Source: an uncultured Eggerthellaceae bacterium
GTDB lineage: Bacteria > Actinomycetota > Coriobacteriia > Coriobacteriales > Eggerthellaceae
Assembly: GCA_910588945.1 (NCBI GenBank)
Contig: CAJUSF010000033.1
Location: forward strand, 1 to 46,679
Direction: 5' to 3'
DNA length: 46,679 nt
Positions 17,741 through 24,783 of the stretch are shown here, in pieces. The notes beneath the pieces were generated by a model. The model was not told the DNA's origin and did no database searches. It was given only the letters and a program-made list of their open reading frames with translations. How positions within the stretch are numbered: the first letter of the stretch is position 1; every line of letters begins with the position of its first letter. Both the position numbers and the translations under genes were made by a program.

Positions 17741-20446
17741 ATGGCTGATAACAACAATAATGATCTCAACGGGCAATTCGAAGAGGAAACCGATGTCCAT
17801 TTCAGCGATGGTGCCGAGTTGGACATAGATGAAACAGGTGAGCTTTCGGATGAAGCGGATGATTCCGATGATGATGACAACACTGATGACGGTGCTGATG
17901 GTTTGACACCGGAGCAGGAGAAACAGGAAACACTCGACATGAGTTCGGCAACTGATTCCACTATTCTTCCGGCCGAACTTGGTAAAGAAATGCAGCAGTC
18001 GTTCCTCGAGTACTCGATGAGCGTTATCGTTGCGCGTGCTCTTCCAGATGTTCGCGATGGTCTAAAGCCAGTTCACAGGCGTATTTTGTATGCGATGAAT
18101 GAGTCCGGCTACTTGCCGACCAAGCCGCATATGAAATCAGCACGTACCGTCGGCGATGTTATCGGCAAGTATCATCCACATGGTGACACTGCAGTTTACG
18201 ACACAATGGTCCGCCTAGCTCAGCCATTTTCACTTCGCCTTCCGCTGATTGATGGTCATGGAAACTTTGGATCGATCGACGGCGATTCCGCGGCGGCAAT
18301 GCGTTATACCGAGGCGCGACTCGATAAACCAGCGATGGAACTCCTTCGCGATCTTGATAAAGAAACGGTCGACTTCCAGCCGAACTACGATGAGTCTTTG
18401 CAAGAGCCCGTGGTTTTGCCGGCGCGCTTCCCGAACCTGCTGGTCAACGGCTCGAACGGCATTGCAGTTGGTATGGCCACGAACATTCCACCACATGATC
18501 TCGGTGAAACGATCGACGCCACTTGCATGATGCTCGATAATGAGGATGTTTCCACCGAGGATCTGATGAAGGTGCTGCCGGGACCGGATTTCCCGACCGG
18601 TGGTCTGATCATGGGTCGCAAGGGGATCATCGACGCATATGAAACAGGTCACGGCAATATCACGATCCGTGCAAAATGCGAGATCGAGGAAAAGAAAAAC
18701 GGCCGTTACTCGATCATCGTGAAAGAAATTCCTTATCAGGTGAACCGCAAGCGCCTGCTCGAAAAACTCGGCGAGCTGGTACGCGACAAGAAACTCCCTG
18801 AGATCAGCAATATTCACGATGGCGCTGACCGCCATGGCATCGATATCATCATCGATTTGAAATCGAACGCTATTCCGCAGGTCGTTCTCAATAAGCTCTA
18901 CAAACATACGCAGTTGCAAATCGGATTCGGCATCAACATGCTGGCGTTGGTGAATGGCACGCCGAAGGTTCTTTCGCTAAAGAGCATTCTTCATCATTAC
19001 ATCCAGCACCAGATCGAAGTGGTCACACGTCGTACAAAGTACGAACTCGCTAAGGCCGAAGAGCGCGCTCATATTCTTGAAGGTTACATCGTCGCACTCG
19101 ACAACATCGACGAGGTCATCCACATCATTCGTTCGTCGCAAACCGATAAAGAAGCGGCCGCACGGTTGACTGAGCGTTTCGGACTCTCCGACAAGCAGAC
19201 CAGCGCTATTTTGGAGATGCGCCTTCGCCGTTTGACCGGGCTCGAGCGCACGAAGATCGAGGAAGAGCTGGCCGAACTTCGTGAGAAGATCGCTTACTAC
19301 AAGCGAGTTCTCGGTGATGAGCGTCTTGTTCGCGACATCATCAAGGACGAACTCGGTGAGATCAGGAAGAAATATGCTAACCCGCGCAAAACTAAGATCA
19401 CTGAAGCAGCGCACGATATCGATGTTGAGGATCTTATCGCTGACGACAACATGGTGGTAACCATGACGCAAGCCGGTTACATCAAGCGCATGCCGGTTTC
19501 GGTCTACCGTCAGCAAAAGCGCGGCGGCAAGGGAATGCAAGGAGTCAATCTTAAAGAATCCGATTTTGTGGAGCATCTCTTCATCGCCACGAATCATTCC
19601 TACATGCTGTTCTTCTCCACAAAAGGCAAGGTATATCGCACGAAAGTCTACGATATTCCGGAGGCTTCGCGACATGCACGCGGCACGGCGATCGTAAATC
19701 TATTGCCGCTTGAGAAAGGCGAGACGATCTCGGCTGTTATCGCAACAAAGGAATTCCCGAGTGACGAGTATCTGATGTTCGCCACCTCGCAGGGTATGGT
19801 GAAGAAAACAGCGATGGATCTGTATGATCGCACCCGTCGCGAGGGCCTGATCGCCATCAACCTCAAGGATGACGACGAACTCATCGCGGTGCGTCGGGTT
19901 GCCGAGGGCGAGAAAATGATCATGGTATCAAGCGCCGGTAAGGCGATTCTCACCGACGAGTCCGAGGTCCGTGCAATGGGTCGCGGCACGATGGGTGTTC
20001 GCGGAATGAATGTTCCGGCCGATGCGCGCGTGCTCGGTATGGAGATCGCAAAGCCCGGTACCGATCTGTTTGTGATTACGGAAAAGGGCTACGGAAAAAG
20101 GACCCCGATCGCTGAGTATCCTGAGTACCATCGCGGCGGTCAGGGAGTGAACTCGATCGTGATGACGCAGAAGAAAGGTATGCTTGTCGGGATGAAGATC
20201 GTGAGCGAGGACGACGAGCTGATGATCATTTCCGAAGAGGGCGTTATCGTGCGTACTCCCGTGAAGGGAATCAGCGAACTTGGACGTGCTACGCAGGGTG
20301 TTCGCGTGATGAACATCAACGATGGCGATCGTGTTACTGCTGTTGCAGTTACGCAAAATGATAAAAAGCGCGGTGTCGCGGATGGCTCGAAGGATGATTC
20401 TGCAGAAGAGACCCCAGAGAATCAGGAGACACTCGACATCGAGTAG
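17741..20446 (+). CDS. gyrA: DNA gyrase subunit A
   Basis: GyrA is the DNA breakage-reunion subunit of gyrase. The core begins around residue 75 with MQQSFLEYSMSVIVARALPD. The active-site tyrosine is in AAMRYTEARL. The quinolone region reads HPHGDTAVYD, with Thr at the E. coli Ser83 position and Asp at the 87 position. The GyrA-box is QQKRGGKGMQG, ahead of the C-terminal pinwheel. At 901 residues it is longer than usual. About 70 extra, very acidic residues (Asp-rich, rich in Asn at the start) precede the core. QETLDM in this tail is echoed by QETLDIE at the extreme C-terminus. The start has GAGGG at good spacing. Confidence 0.97.
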   Translation: MADNNNNDLNGQFEEETDVHFSDGAELDIDETGELSDEADDSDDDDNTDDGADGLTPEQEKQETLDMSSATDSTILPAELGKEMQQSFLEYSMSVIVARALPDVRDGLKPVHRRILYAMNESGYLPTKPHMKSARTVGDVIGKYHPHGDTAVYDTMVRLAQPFSLRLPLIDGHGNFGSIDGDSAAAMRYTEARLDKPAMELLRDLDKETVDFQPNYDESLQEPVVLPARFPNLLVNGSNGIAVGMATNIPPHDLGETIDATCMMLDNEDVSTEDLMKVLPGPDFPTGGLIMGRKGIIDAYETGHGNITIRAKCEIEEKKNGRYSIIVKEIPYQVNRKRLLEKLGELVRDKKLPEISNIHDGADRHGIDIIIDLKSNAIPQVVLNKLYKHTQLQIGFGINMLALVNGTPKVLSLKSILHHYIQHQIEVVTRRTKYELAKAEERAHILEGYIVALDNIDEVIHIIRSSQTDKEAAARLTERFGLSDKQTSAILEMRLRRLTGLERTKIEEELAELREKIAYYKRVLGDERLVRDIIKDELGEIRKKYANPRKTKITEAAHDIDVEDLIADDNMVVTMTQAGYIKRMPVSVYRQQKRGGKGMQGVNLKESDFVEHLFIATNHSYMLFFSTKGKVYRTKVYDIPEASRHARGTAIVNLLPLEKGETISAVIATKEFPSDEYLMFATSQGMVKKTAMDLYDRTRREGLIAINLKDDDELIAVRRVAEGEKMIMVSSAGKAILTDESEVRAMGRGTMGVRGMNVPADARVLGMEIAKPGTDLFVITEKGYGKRTPIAEYPEYHRGGQGVNSIVMTQKKGMLVGMKIVSEDDELMIISEEGVIVRTPVKGISELGRATQGVRVMNINDGDRVTAVAVTQNDKKRGVADGSKDDSAEETPENQETLDIE

Positions 20447-20469
20447 AGTCTGATCAAACACTCTAGTTC

Positions 20470-20534
20470 AAAGTTGCTTCTTGTTGTAGCGTCGGTATGT
20501 TAATACTGCCGCGGCAACAGAAGCAACTTTTTTG
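20470..20534 (+). terminator. Terminator of gyrB-gyrA
   Basis: AAAGTTGCTTC (20470-20480) pairs with GAAGCAACTTT (20520-20530) and is followed by a T-tract. The loop is long and holds a small inner structure. Confidence 0.85.
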
Positions 20535-20583
20535 TTGGGTCGTTTTCATCTCGGCTATCTTGGCTGTTTAGCTCTGTTCGTTG

Positions 20584-20599
20584 TGTTTCACGTGAAGCA
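20584..20599. promoter_or_regulatory. parS-like site right of oriC
   Basis: TGTTTCACGTGAAGCA differs from the parS consensus at one position. It is intergenic, just upstream of the BFN-domain gene, and gives the origin a ParB site on its right side as well. Confidence 0.8.
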
Positions 20600-20611
20600 G
20601 ATCTTCTAAGG

Positions 20612-21145
20612 ATGCCTATCTCAGATTCAATCATTTATAATCAAATCATGACACCATTGAAGATTCTTACATTGATAGTTACCGGTCCGCAAAATCCCGC
20701 GGTCCTTGTTCTTGAACCAATTGAAGAACATAAAGACGGAGTTTCACGTGTCGTTCCGATTTGGATTGGCATCAACGAAACCATGCAACTCGCTGTGGCT
20801 ATCGAGCACGCGAAGCTTCCGCGCCCGATGACGCACGATCTTTTTCTTGATGCGCTAACAAATTTGGATACGTGCGTGGATCATGTGGTGATAACCGACG
20901 TGAAGGGGCAAACGTTTTTTGCAAAACTGGTTCTAAGACAGGGCGGCCGCCTGATAGAGTTGGATGCTCGACCTACTGATGCTATTTCGCTCGCACTCCG
21001 CGAAGACGCTCCGTTCATGATCGAAGATGACGTACTGGCAGCATCTTCGTTTCCCTATATATTTAAGGACGAGAAACTTAAAGAAGCCCAGCTCGAGGAA
21101 TTCCATTCTTTCATCAAGGATTTGAACCCCGAAGATTTTACTTGA
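20612..21145 (+). CDS. BFN (bifunctional nuclease, DUF151) domain protein
   Basis: BFN-domain proteins are small cytoplasmic proteins; plant and some bacterial members are reported to have nuclease activity. The 177-residue protein shows the family pattern. Clear blocks are VVPIWIGINETMQLAVAIE, RPMTHDLFLDALTNL, VVITDVKGQTFFAKLVL and ELDARPTDAISLALREDAPF. The C-terminus is charged. The start is ambiguous. ATG 20612 has AAGG directly abutting it, while ATG 20648 (MTPLKILTL) would fit the usual family N-terminus but lacks a clear ribosome site. A parS-like site precedes it. It seems monocistronic. Confidence 0.85.
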   Translation: MPISDSIIYNQIMTPLKILTLIVTGPQNPAVLVLEPIEEHKDGVSRVVPIWIGINETMQLAVAIEHAKLPRPMTHDLFLDALTNLDTCVDHVVITDVKGQTFFAKLVLRQGGRLIELDARPTDAISLALREDAPFMIEDDVLAASSFPYIFKDEKLKEAQLEEFHSFIKDLNPEDFT

Positions 21146-21407
21146 TTTCAATCAGTGAATTTAGTTTCTGGAATTCTTATTCGTTCCAAACTGAAAATTT
21201 AAGACTGCCTTCCGGATTAATTCGGAGATTACAATGAGCACTAAACTCCGTTCCTTGTTTTACGTATCGGCTTAATAATATTGTTATAGCGGCAGATGTA
21301 TTCGACTATGCGCTTGTTTTACATTGCATAACAAATCAAGCTAAATGCACCAAAGCGTTTGCCGGTTGTGAAAACCTCCGTCAATCTGAAAGCCTTATAA
21401 TGGGATT

Positions 21408-22226
21408 ATGTTCTCTAAGCTTGACATAAGCGGATTTACGCTGAAAGTGCTTGCCATCGTCGGCATGACGTGCAATCACATCTCGCATGCGTTCATGCCG
21501 ATCATGCCGCATTGGGTTACGTTTATCCTGTACTCATTCGGTGGGTTGACGTATCCGATCATGGCATTCATTTTGGTCGAGGGCTACATTCATACGTCGA
21601 ACCTCAAAAAATACGCCAGTCGTCTCGCTATCTTTGCGGTTATTTCGCAAGTGCCGTTCACGCTTCTTAACGGCTGGACAGCGAATGTGCTCATAACATT
21701 GCTGATGGGACTTGGTGTTCTTTGGGCATACGACAATATTAAATCGCGTCCGCTTTTTGCACTCATCCTTCTTGGTGTCGAGGTCGTGAGCTATTTCTGT
21801 GATTGGGCGATCGCAGGCCCGCTTATTGTGCTCGCATTTTATGTGTTTCGAAACCGTGGCAGCGCAGGTGTGTCTCTTACGATGTTGATTCCATACATTT
21901 GCATCGGCGTTCCTGCGCTCGTTTATTTCATCGCTGAAATGGTTGCGGCATTTACTAATACACCCGAGATCATCGCTGCGAATTCGGCGGAATACGTAGC
22001 GCGTGCCTACATCAATTTGCACATTACAGGCGAACCTCTTCTGCTATCGATTAAAGGATTCGCACAATTGTGCACGATTGGATACGCATTGATCGGGTTT
22101 TCGCTCGCATGGTTTTTCATCCTGTTTTATAAGGGCCGCCGCGGTCGATCGATGAAGTGGTTCTTCTATGCGTACTACCCGCTTCATCTGTTGGTGATAT
22201 GGGCACTGAAGACCGTTTTAGTTTAA
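21408..22226 (+). CDS. TraX family membrane protein
   Basis: This is a polytopic membrane protein of 272 residues with about eight hydrophobic segments. TraX was named for N-acetylation of F-pilin, and chromosomal relatives are probably membrane acyltransferases of unknown substrate. Family features are the N-terminal LKVLAIVGMTCNHISHAF with its conserved His, FGGLTYPIMAFILVEGY with a following TSNLKKYASRLAIFA block, and the C-terminal FYAYYPLHLLVIW. No conjugation genes are near. TraX-like genes are common and scattered in Coriobacteriia genomes, as I recall. The substrate cannot be told from the sequence. Confidence 0.8.
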   Translation: MFSKLDISGFTLKVLAIVGMTCNHISHAFMPIMPHWVTFILYSFGGLTYPIMAFILVEGYIHTSNLKKYASRLAIFAVISQVPFTLLNGWTANVLITLLMGLGVLWAYDNIKSRPLFALILLGVEVVSYFCDWAIAGPLIVLAFYVFRNRGSAGVSLTMLIPYICIGVPALVYFIAEMVAAFTNTPEIIAANSAEYVARAYINLHITGEPLLLSIKGFAQLCTIGYALIGFSLAWFFILFYKGRRGRSMKWFFYAYYPLHLLVIWALKTVLV

Positions 22227-22261
22227 TTGTAGGGATTGAGGGGTTAATTGTTGAAAAACGC

Positions 22262-22290
22262 TTGCCCTGTACAAAATGTTGTTGTAGGAT
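22262..22290 (+). promoter_or_regulatory. Promoter of tRNA-Ile
   Basis: TTGCCC (22262-22267), a 17-bp spacer and TAGGAT (22285-22290) lie just upstream of the tRNA 5' end at 22309. Confidence 0.7.
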
Positions 22291-22308
22291 AGTCAAGCAC
22301 TTTATTTC

Positions 22309-22385
<77 letters not shown>

Positions 22386-22392
22386 TTTTGCG

Positions 22393-22438
22393 ATAAACGC
22401 TCCACCGTGAGCCGAGTTAGCCGGTGGAGCGTTTATTA
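22393..22438 (+). terminator. Terminator after tRNA-Ile
   Basis: A 15-bp stem (22393-22407 with 22422-22436) around a 14-nt loop. The 3' flank is T-rich but short. Confidence 0.8.
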
Positions 22439-22484
22439 AATGATTTGCCGAATGCAAGTCGCCGTGAATGAAGTGCGAAATTAT

Positions 22485-22560
22485 GGGGCATTAGCTCAGC
22501 TGGGAGAGCGCGGGCTTTGCAAGCCTGAGGTCAGGGGTTCGATCCCCCTATGCTCCACCA
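22485..22560 (+). tRNA. tRNA-Ala (TGC)
   Basis: A 76-nt cloverleaf with encoded CCA. The acceptor begins GGGGCAT, the D-arm is AGCTCAGCTGGGAGAGC, the anticodon loop TTTGCAA gives TGC (22518-22520), and the T-arm is GGGGTTCGATCCCC. The last 22 nt plus two bases of flank recur exactly at 22733-22756 as part of a tRNA-end repeat unit. Confidence 0.98.
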
Positions 22561-22562
22561 TA

Positions 22563-22756
22563 AAAATCAAAGCCGACTTTATGTCGGCTTTTATTTTTCC
22601 TGATGATGTTTCAGGGGATCGGACCCCGAGAGGGCAAAACAGTCCAGTGGACTGTTTTGATCCGAGCGCAGCGAAGCGTCCGCGCGAGGAATTGAAACGC
22701 TAGGTTTGCTGTCAGCAAACCGACGCGATTCGTCGATCCCCCTATGCTCCACCATA
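22563..22756 (+). repeat. tRNA-end repeat unit downstream of tRNA-Ala (194-bp period)
   Basis: The 24 bp at 22539-22562 (3' end of tRNA-Ala plus TA) recur at 22733-22756, exactly 194 bp on. Between them, in order, are: a terminator (22569-22598); an inverted copy of the tRNA-Ala T-arm (22614-22627, 13 of 14 matching); a perfect 11-bp palindrome with an AGT loop (22635-22659); the GC-rich block GAGCGCAGCGAAGCGTCCGC, which also occurs in the Ser units; and a second hairpin GGTTTGC-TGTCA-GCAAACC (22703-22721). The same order is found after tRNA-Ser and tRNA-Phe. There is no credible coding frame. Confidence 0.85.
22569..22598 (+). terminator. Terminator after tRNA-Ala
   Basis: AAAGCCGAC (22569-22577) pairs with GTCGGCTTT (22583-22591) and is followed by TATTTTT. 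Confidence 0.93.
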
Positions 22757-22828
22757 GTGATATTAGTCGAACACCATGGTTCGGCTATTATGTGGCATGG
22801 CGTACCCTCGTTATAGTCGCGAAATACA

Positions 22829-22862
22829 AGAAGACCTCCAGCTAGGGGGTCTTCTCCTTTTT
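22829..22862 (+). terminator. Terminator beyond the tRNA-Ala repeat unit
   Basis: AGAAGACCTCC (22829-22839) pairs with GGGGGTCTTCT (22845-22855) with one G-T pair, followed by CCTTTTTT. It would stop transcripts reading through the duplicated tRNA end. Repeat R1 follows immediately. Confidence 0.9.
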
Positions 22863-22933
22863 TCAGGGTCGTGACCCTGCCCGGCACGCACAGCGTGGCG
22901 GGAAATAAACCACCCGCTATGCGGGTGCGCATC
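22862..22933 (+). repeat. 72-bp multi-hairpin repeat R1, copy 2
   Basis: Inverted copy of 570-641 with one mismatch. In this copy the final GTGCGCATC pairs with GATGCGCAC nine bases further on (22937-22945), extending the hairpin series. It lies between a terminator and repeat R2, in the gap before the luxR-type gene. Confidence 0.8.
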
Positions 22934-22986
22934 TGATTTTGATGCGCACATTTGTTTTTCTTGATGACACAAAACGGAAAAACTCG

Positions 22987-23046
22987 GCCCTTACATCCCT
23001 TTTCGTATTTGACGTTTACCCTTGATGCTTCGCATCAGCGGTCAAC
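22987..23046 (+). repeat. 60-bp repeat R2, copy 1
   Basis: The same 60 bp recur at 46362-46421 with only two differences. These fall in paired positions of a hairpin: TGATGC-TTC-GCATCA here, TGACGC-TTC-GCGTCA there. An outer TTGAC/GTCAA pair closes the structure. It abuts the 3' end of the luxR-type gene and may shape its 3' UTR. Confidence 0.85.
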
Positions 23047-23057
23047 CCCGTCCTTAC

Positions 23058-24542
23058 TTACTCGTGGTGATCACGCAGATCGACTAAATCGATCAGTTGC
23101 TGTTGAGAATTGATTTCTAGTTTGCGATAGATATGCAGAATATGCGTGCGTGCCGTGCTCGCGCTGATAAAGAGCTTCCCCTGAATATATTCGGTGTTGC
23201 GTCCCTTTGCGAGGCAAAGAAACACTTCGCTTTCACGTGGAGTGAGATTCCCCTTCTCAATGATCGCGTTACAACGGTCCCGAAACGGTGCCGCATTTTT
23301 GGGAGGATCTATTACGAGCTCCTCGCTGCTTTCGTTTTCTACAACGAATTTCAGCAATTCGTTGATATTGTTCCGTCCGATTCCTTCGAATACTGCAAAG
23401 GCGGTGACAACGATCAACACCAACACACTCGAAATCCACATGAGGCTCATTTGAGATACAGGGTCAATGTAAAACGCGACGAACGAAACGATCGCACCGG
23501 CAGTAAAACCAATCCATCGGGCAAGCATCCCATGTATTTGCCGAAGGTCCGGTGCTAGATGAAACTCTGCATTGGCGACGGCAACGCCGGTCCACTCCAT
23601 TAACGTGACATAGGAGAACGCTCCGATTGCAAGCGCAGCACCGAGGGTGCGTCCGATGTCGCCTGTAAGTGGAACGATAAGCACTGCAGCTACTACAAAA
23701 GGAATCGTAAGTCGCTGTGATCTATCGGTATCCCAGTTACGCTTGTTGAAGTTGCGTAACCACCATGCCGCAATACAGGAACTAATCAACCCAAAACTTC
23801 CCGCAATCACAACCGAAGCCAAATCCAGAGAACAAAGCATGATAGCGACATATCCATACACCAAAGAATGGGCTGCCAGCGAAACCATGGCGCTAATGGG
23901 CATCGGTGTAGATTCCCATCTATCCTCATCATCGATATCGTTATCAATTTGGTCAAGCAGCACGTATGCCCCGCCACTGCTGATCAACAGCATACCAATC
24001 GCACTTAAAATGCTTACAATCGGCAAGCTTGAACAAGCCAAAAGAACAAACAAGGGAGTTACCAAAATACCGCCAACAGCAATGGAGAGAGCAATCTGAC
24101 GTGTTGGCATGCATGAAAGGATAGACATCCATGCATAGGGAAGAATAATGTCGGCGATCCCGCAAAGCGCCCACGATGCACAAATCGCAAAGAAAGGTAT
24201 GCCAGTATGCAAGGATCCAAGAACTGCAAATATAACTAGAGGAAGATAAGCGCACACCATGACAGGAAAGACGAGCCTTTTAATGTGGACTTGTATGAAG
24301 GTAGGTCGTATCGTGCACAGCATCAACGCGACGATCGAAAAGAATCTCGATATGATGAGACAACTTATTCCTTGATCAGTCGGAATGAATGAGAGAATGG
24401 GCATGGCAGGCGCAAGTATTACATAGACTCCCCATGCTGACATGCAAGCAAAACCCATCGCCGCTATAAGGCCTGCCCCAAGAGTTTTCAAAAAGGCGCT
24501 TTTACCGGGTATTTCATCGGAGATTTTTCTCGTATCATCCAT
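23058..24542 (-). CDS. LuxR-type regulator with multi-spanning membrane sensor domain
   Basis: This 494-residue protein has roughly twelve hydrophobic segments over residues 15-400 and a C-terminal LuxR helix-turn-helix (about 432-494). That domain contains LTPRESEVFLCLAKGRNTEYI and SASTARTHILHIYRKLEI, ending QLIDLVDL. Membrane-LuxR proteins of this shape are abundant in Eggerthellaceae, usually beside the enzyme genes they control, as I recall. The N-terminal part probably senses a substrate. The ATG has GAGG nine bases upstream. The gene is divergent from the acetylene-hydratase-like gene, with 241 bp between starts. That geometry suggests it regulates that enzyme. The ligand is unknown. 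Confidence 0.88.
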   Translation of the reverse strand: MDDTRKISDEIPGKSAFLKTLGAGLIAAMGFACMSAWGVYVILAPAMPILSFIPTDQGISCLIISRFFSIVALMLCTIRPTFIQVHIKRLVFPVMVCAYLPLVIFAVLGSLHTGIPFFAICASWALCGIADIILPYAWMSILSCMPTRQIALSIAVGGILVTPLFVLLACSSLPIVSILSAIGMLLISSGGAYVLLDQIDNDIDDEDRWESTPMPISAMVSLAAHSLVYGYVAIMLCSLDLASVVIAGSFGLISSCIAAWWLRNFNKRNWDTDRSQRLTIPFVVAAVLIVPLTGDIGRTLGAALAIGAFSYVTLMEWTGVAVANAEFHLAPDLRQIHGMLARWIGFTAGAIVSFVAFYIDPVSQMSLMWISSVLVLIVVTAFAVFEGIGRNNINELLKFVVENESSEELVIDPPKNAAPFRDRCNAIIEKGNLTPRESEVFLCLAKGRNTEYIQGKLFISASTARTHILHIYRKLEINSQQQLIDLVDLRDHHE

Positions 24543-24570
24543 TCTTGATGACCTCGAATCAACTGCTTCT

Positions 24571-24588
24571 CATCATCTTTCGATGATG
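24571..24588. promoter_or_regulatory. Candidate operator between the luxR-type gene and the molybdo-enzyme gene
   Basis: CATCATC (24571-24577) and GATGATG (24582-24588) form a perfect 7-bp inverted repeat around TTTC, 29-46 bp upstream of the luxR-type start in the divergent intergenic region. The role is inferred from position only. Confidence 0.4.
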
Positions 24589-24783
24589 ACATTTCCCATA
24601 TTTTCGCAAAATCGAACAATTCAGAGGATGCTTCGAAGCCGTGCTCGCCGTAAGGTCTCGTCAACGCCTTGCATGCAGCATCTCCAAACCTTGAATGAAC
24701 CCGATTATTACAAAGATCGGCAGTCCTTACAAGGATATTGGGCAAACGCCAGCAAGGAGAAAATTCAAGAGAAAGGGACAGAC

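Noticed and set aside
18230..18919. 229-codon minus-strand open frame inside gyrA
   Set aside because: A shadow of a strongly conserved gene, with no ribosome site or recognisable domain. The same applies to 18977-19675 and 19928-20461.
20741..20760. parS-like word in the BFN gene
   Set aside because: Only GTTTCACGTG matches; the right half of the palindrome is missing.
22440..22932. Open frames over tRNA-Ala and its repeat unit
   Set aside because: They are made of tRNA and palindrome sequence on both strands, with no ribosome site or conserved protein pattern.
23225..23245. parS-like word in the luxR-type gene
   Set aside because: TTTCACGTGGA matches only the centre of parS and lies in a conserved coding segment.
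24442..24783. Upstream extension of the molybdo-enzyme frame
   Set aside because: It runs antisense to the start of the luxR-type gene and has no domain similarity. ATG 24784 has a good ribosome site and the family-typical N-terminus.
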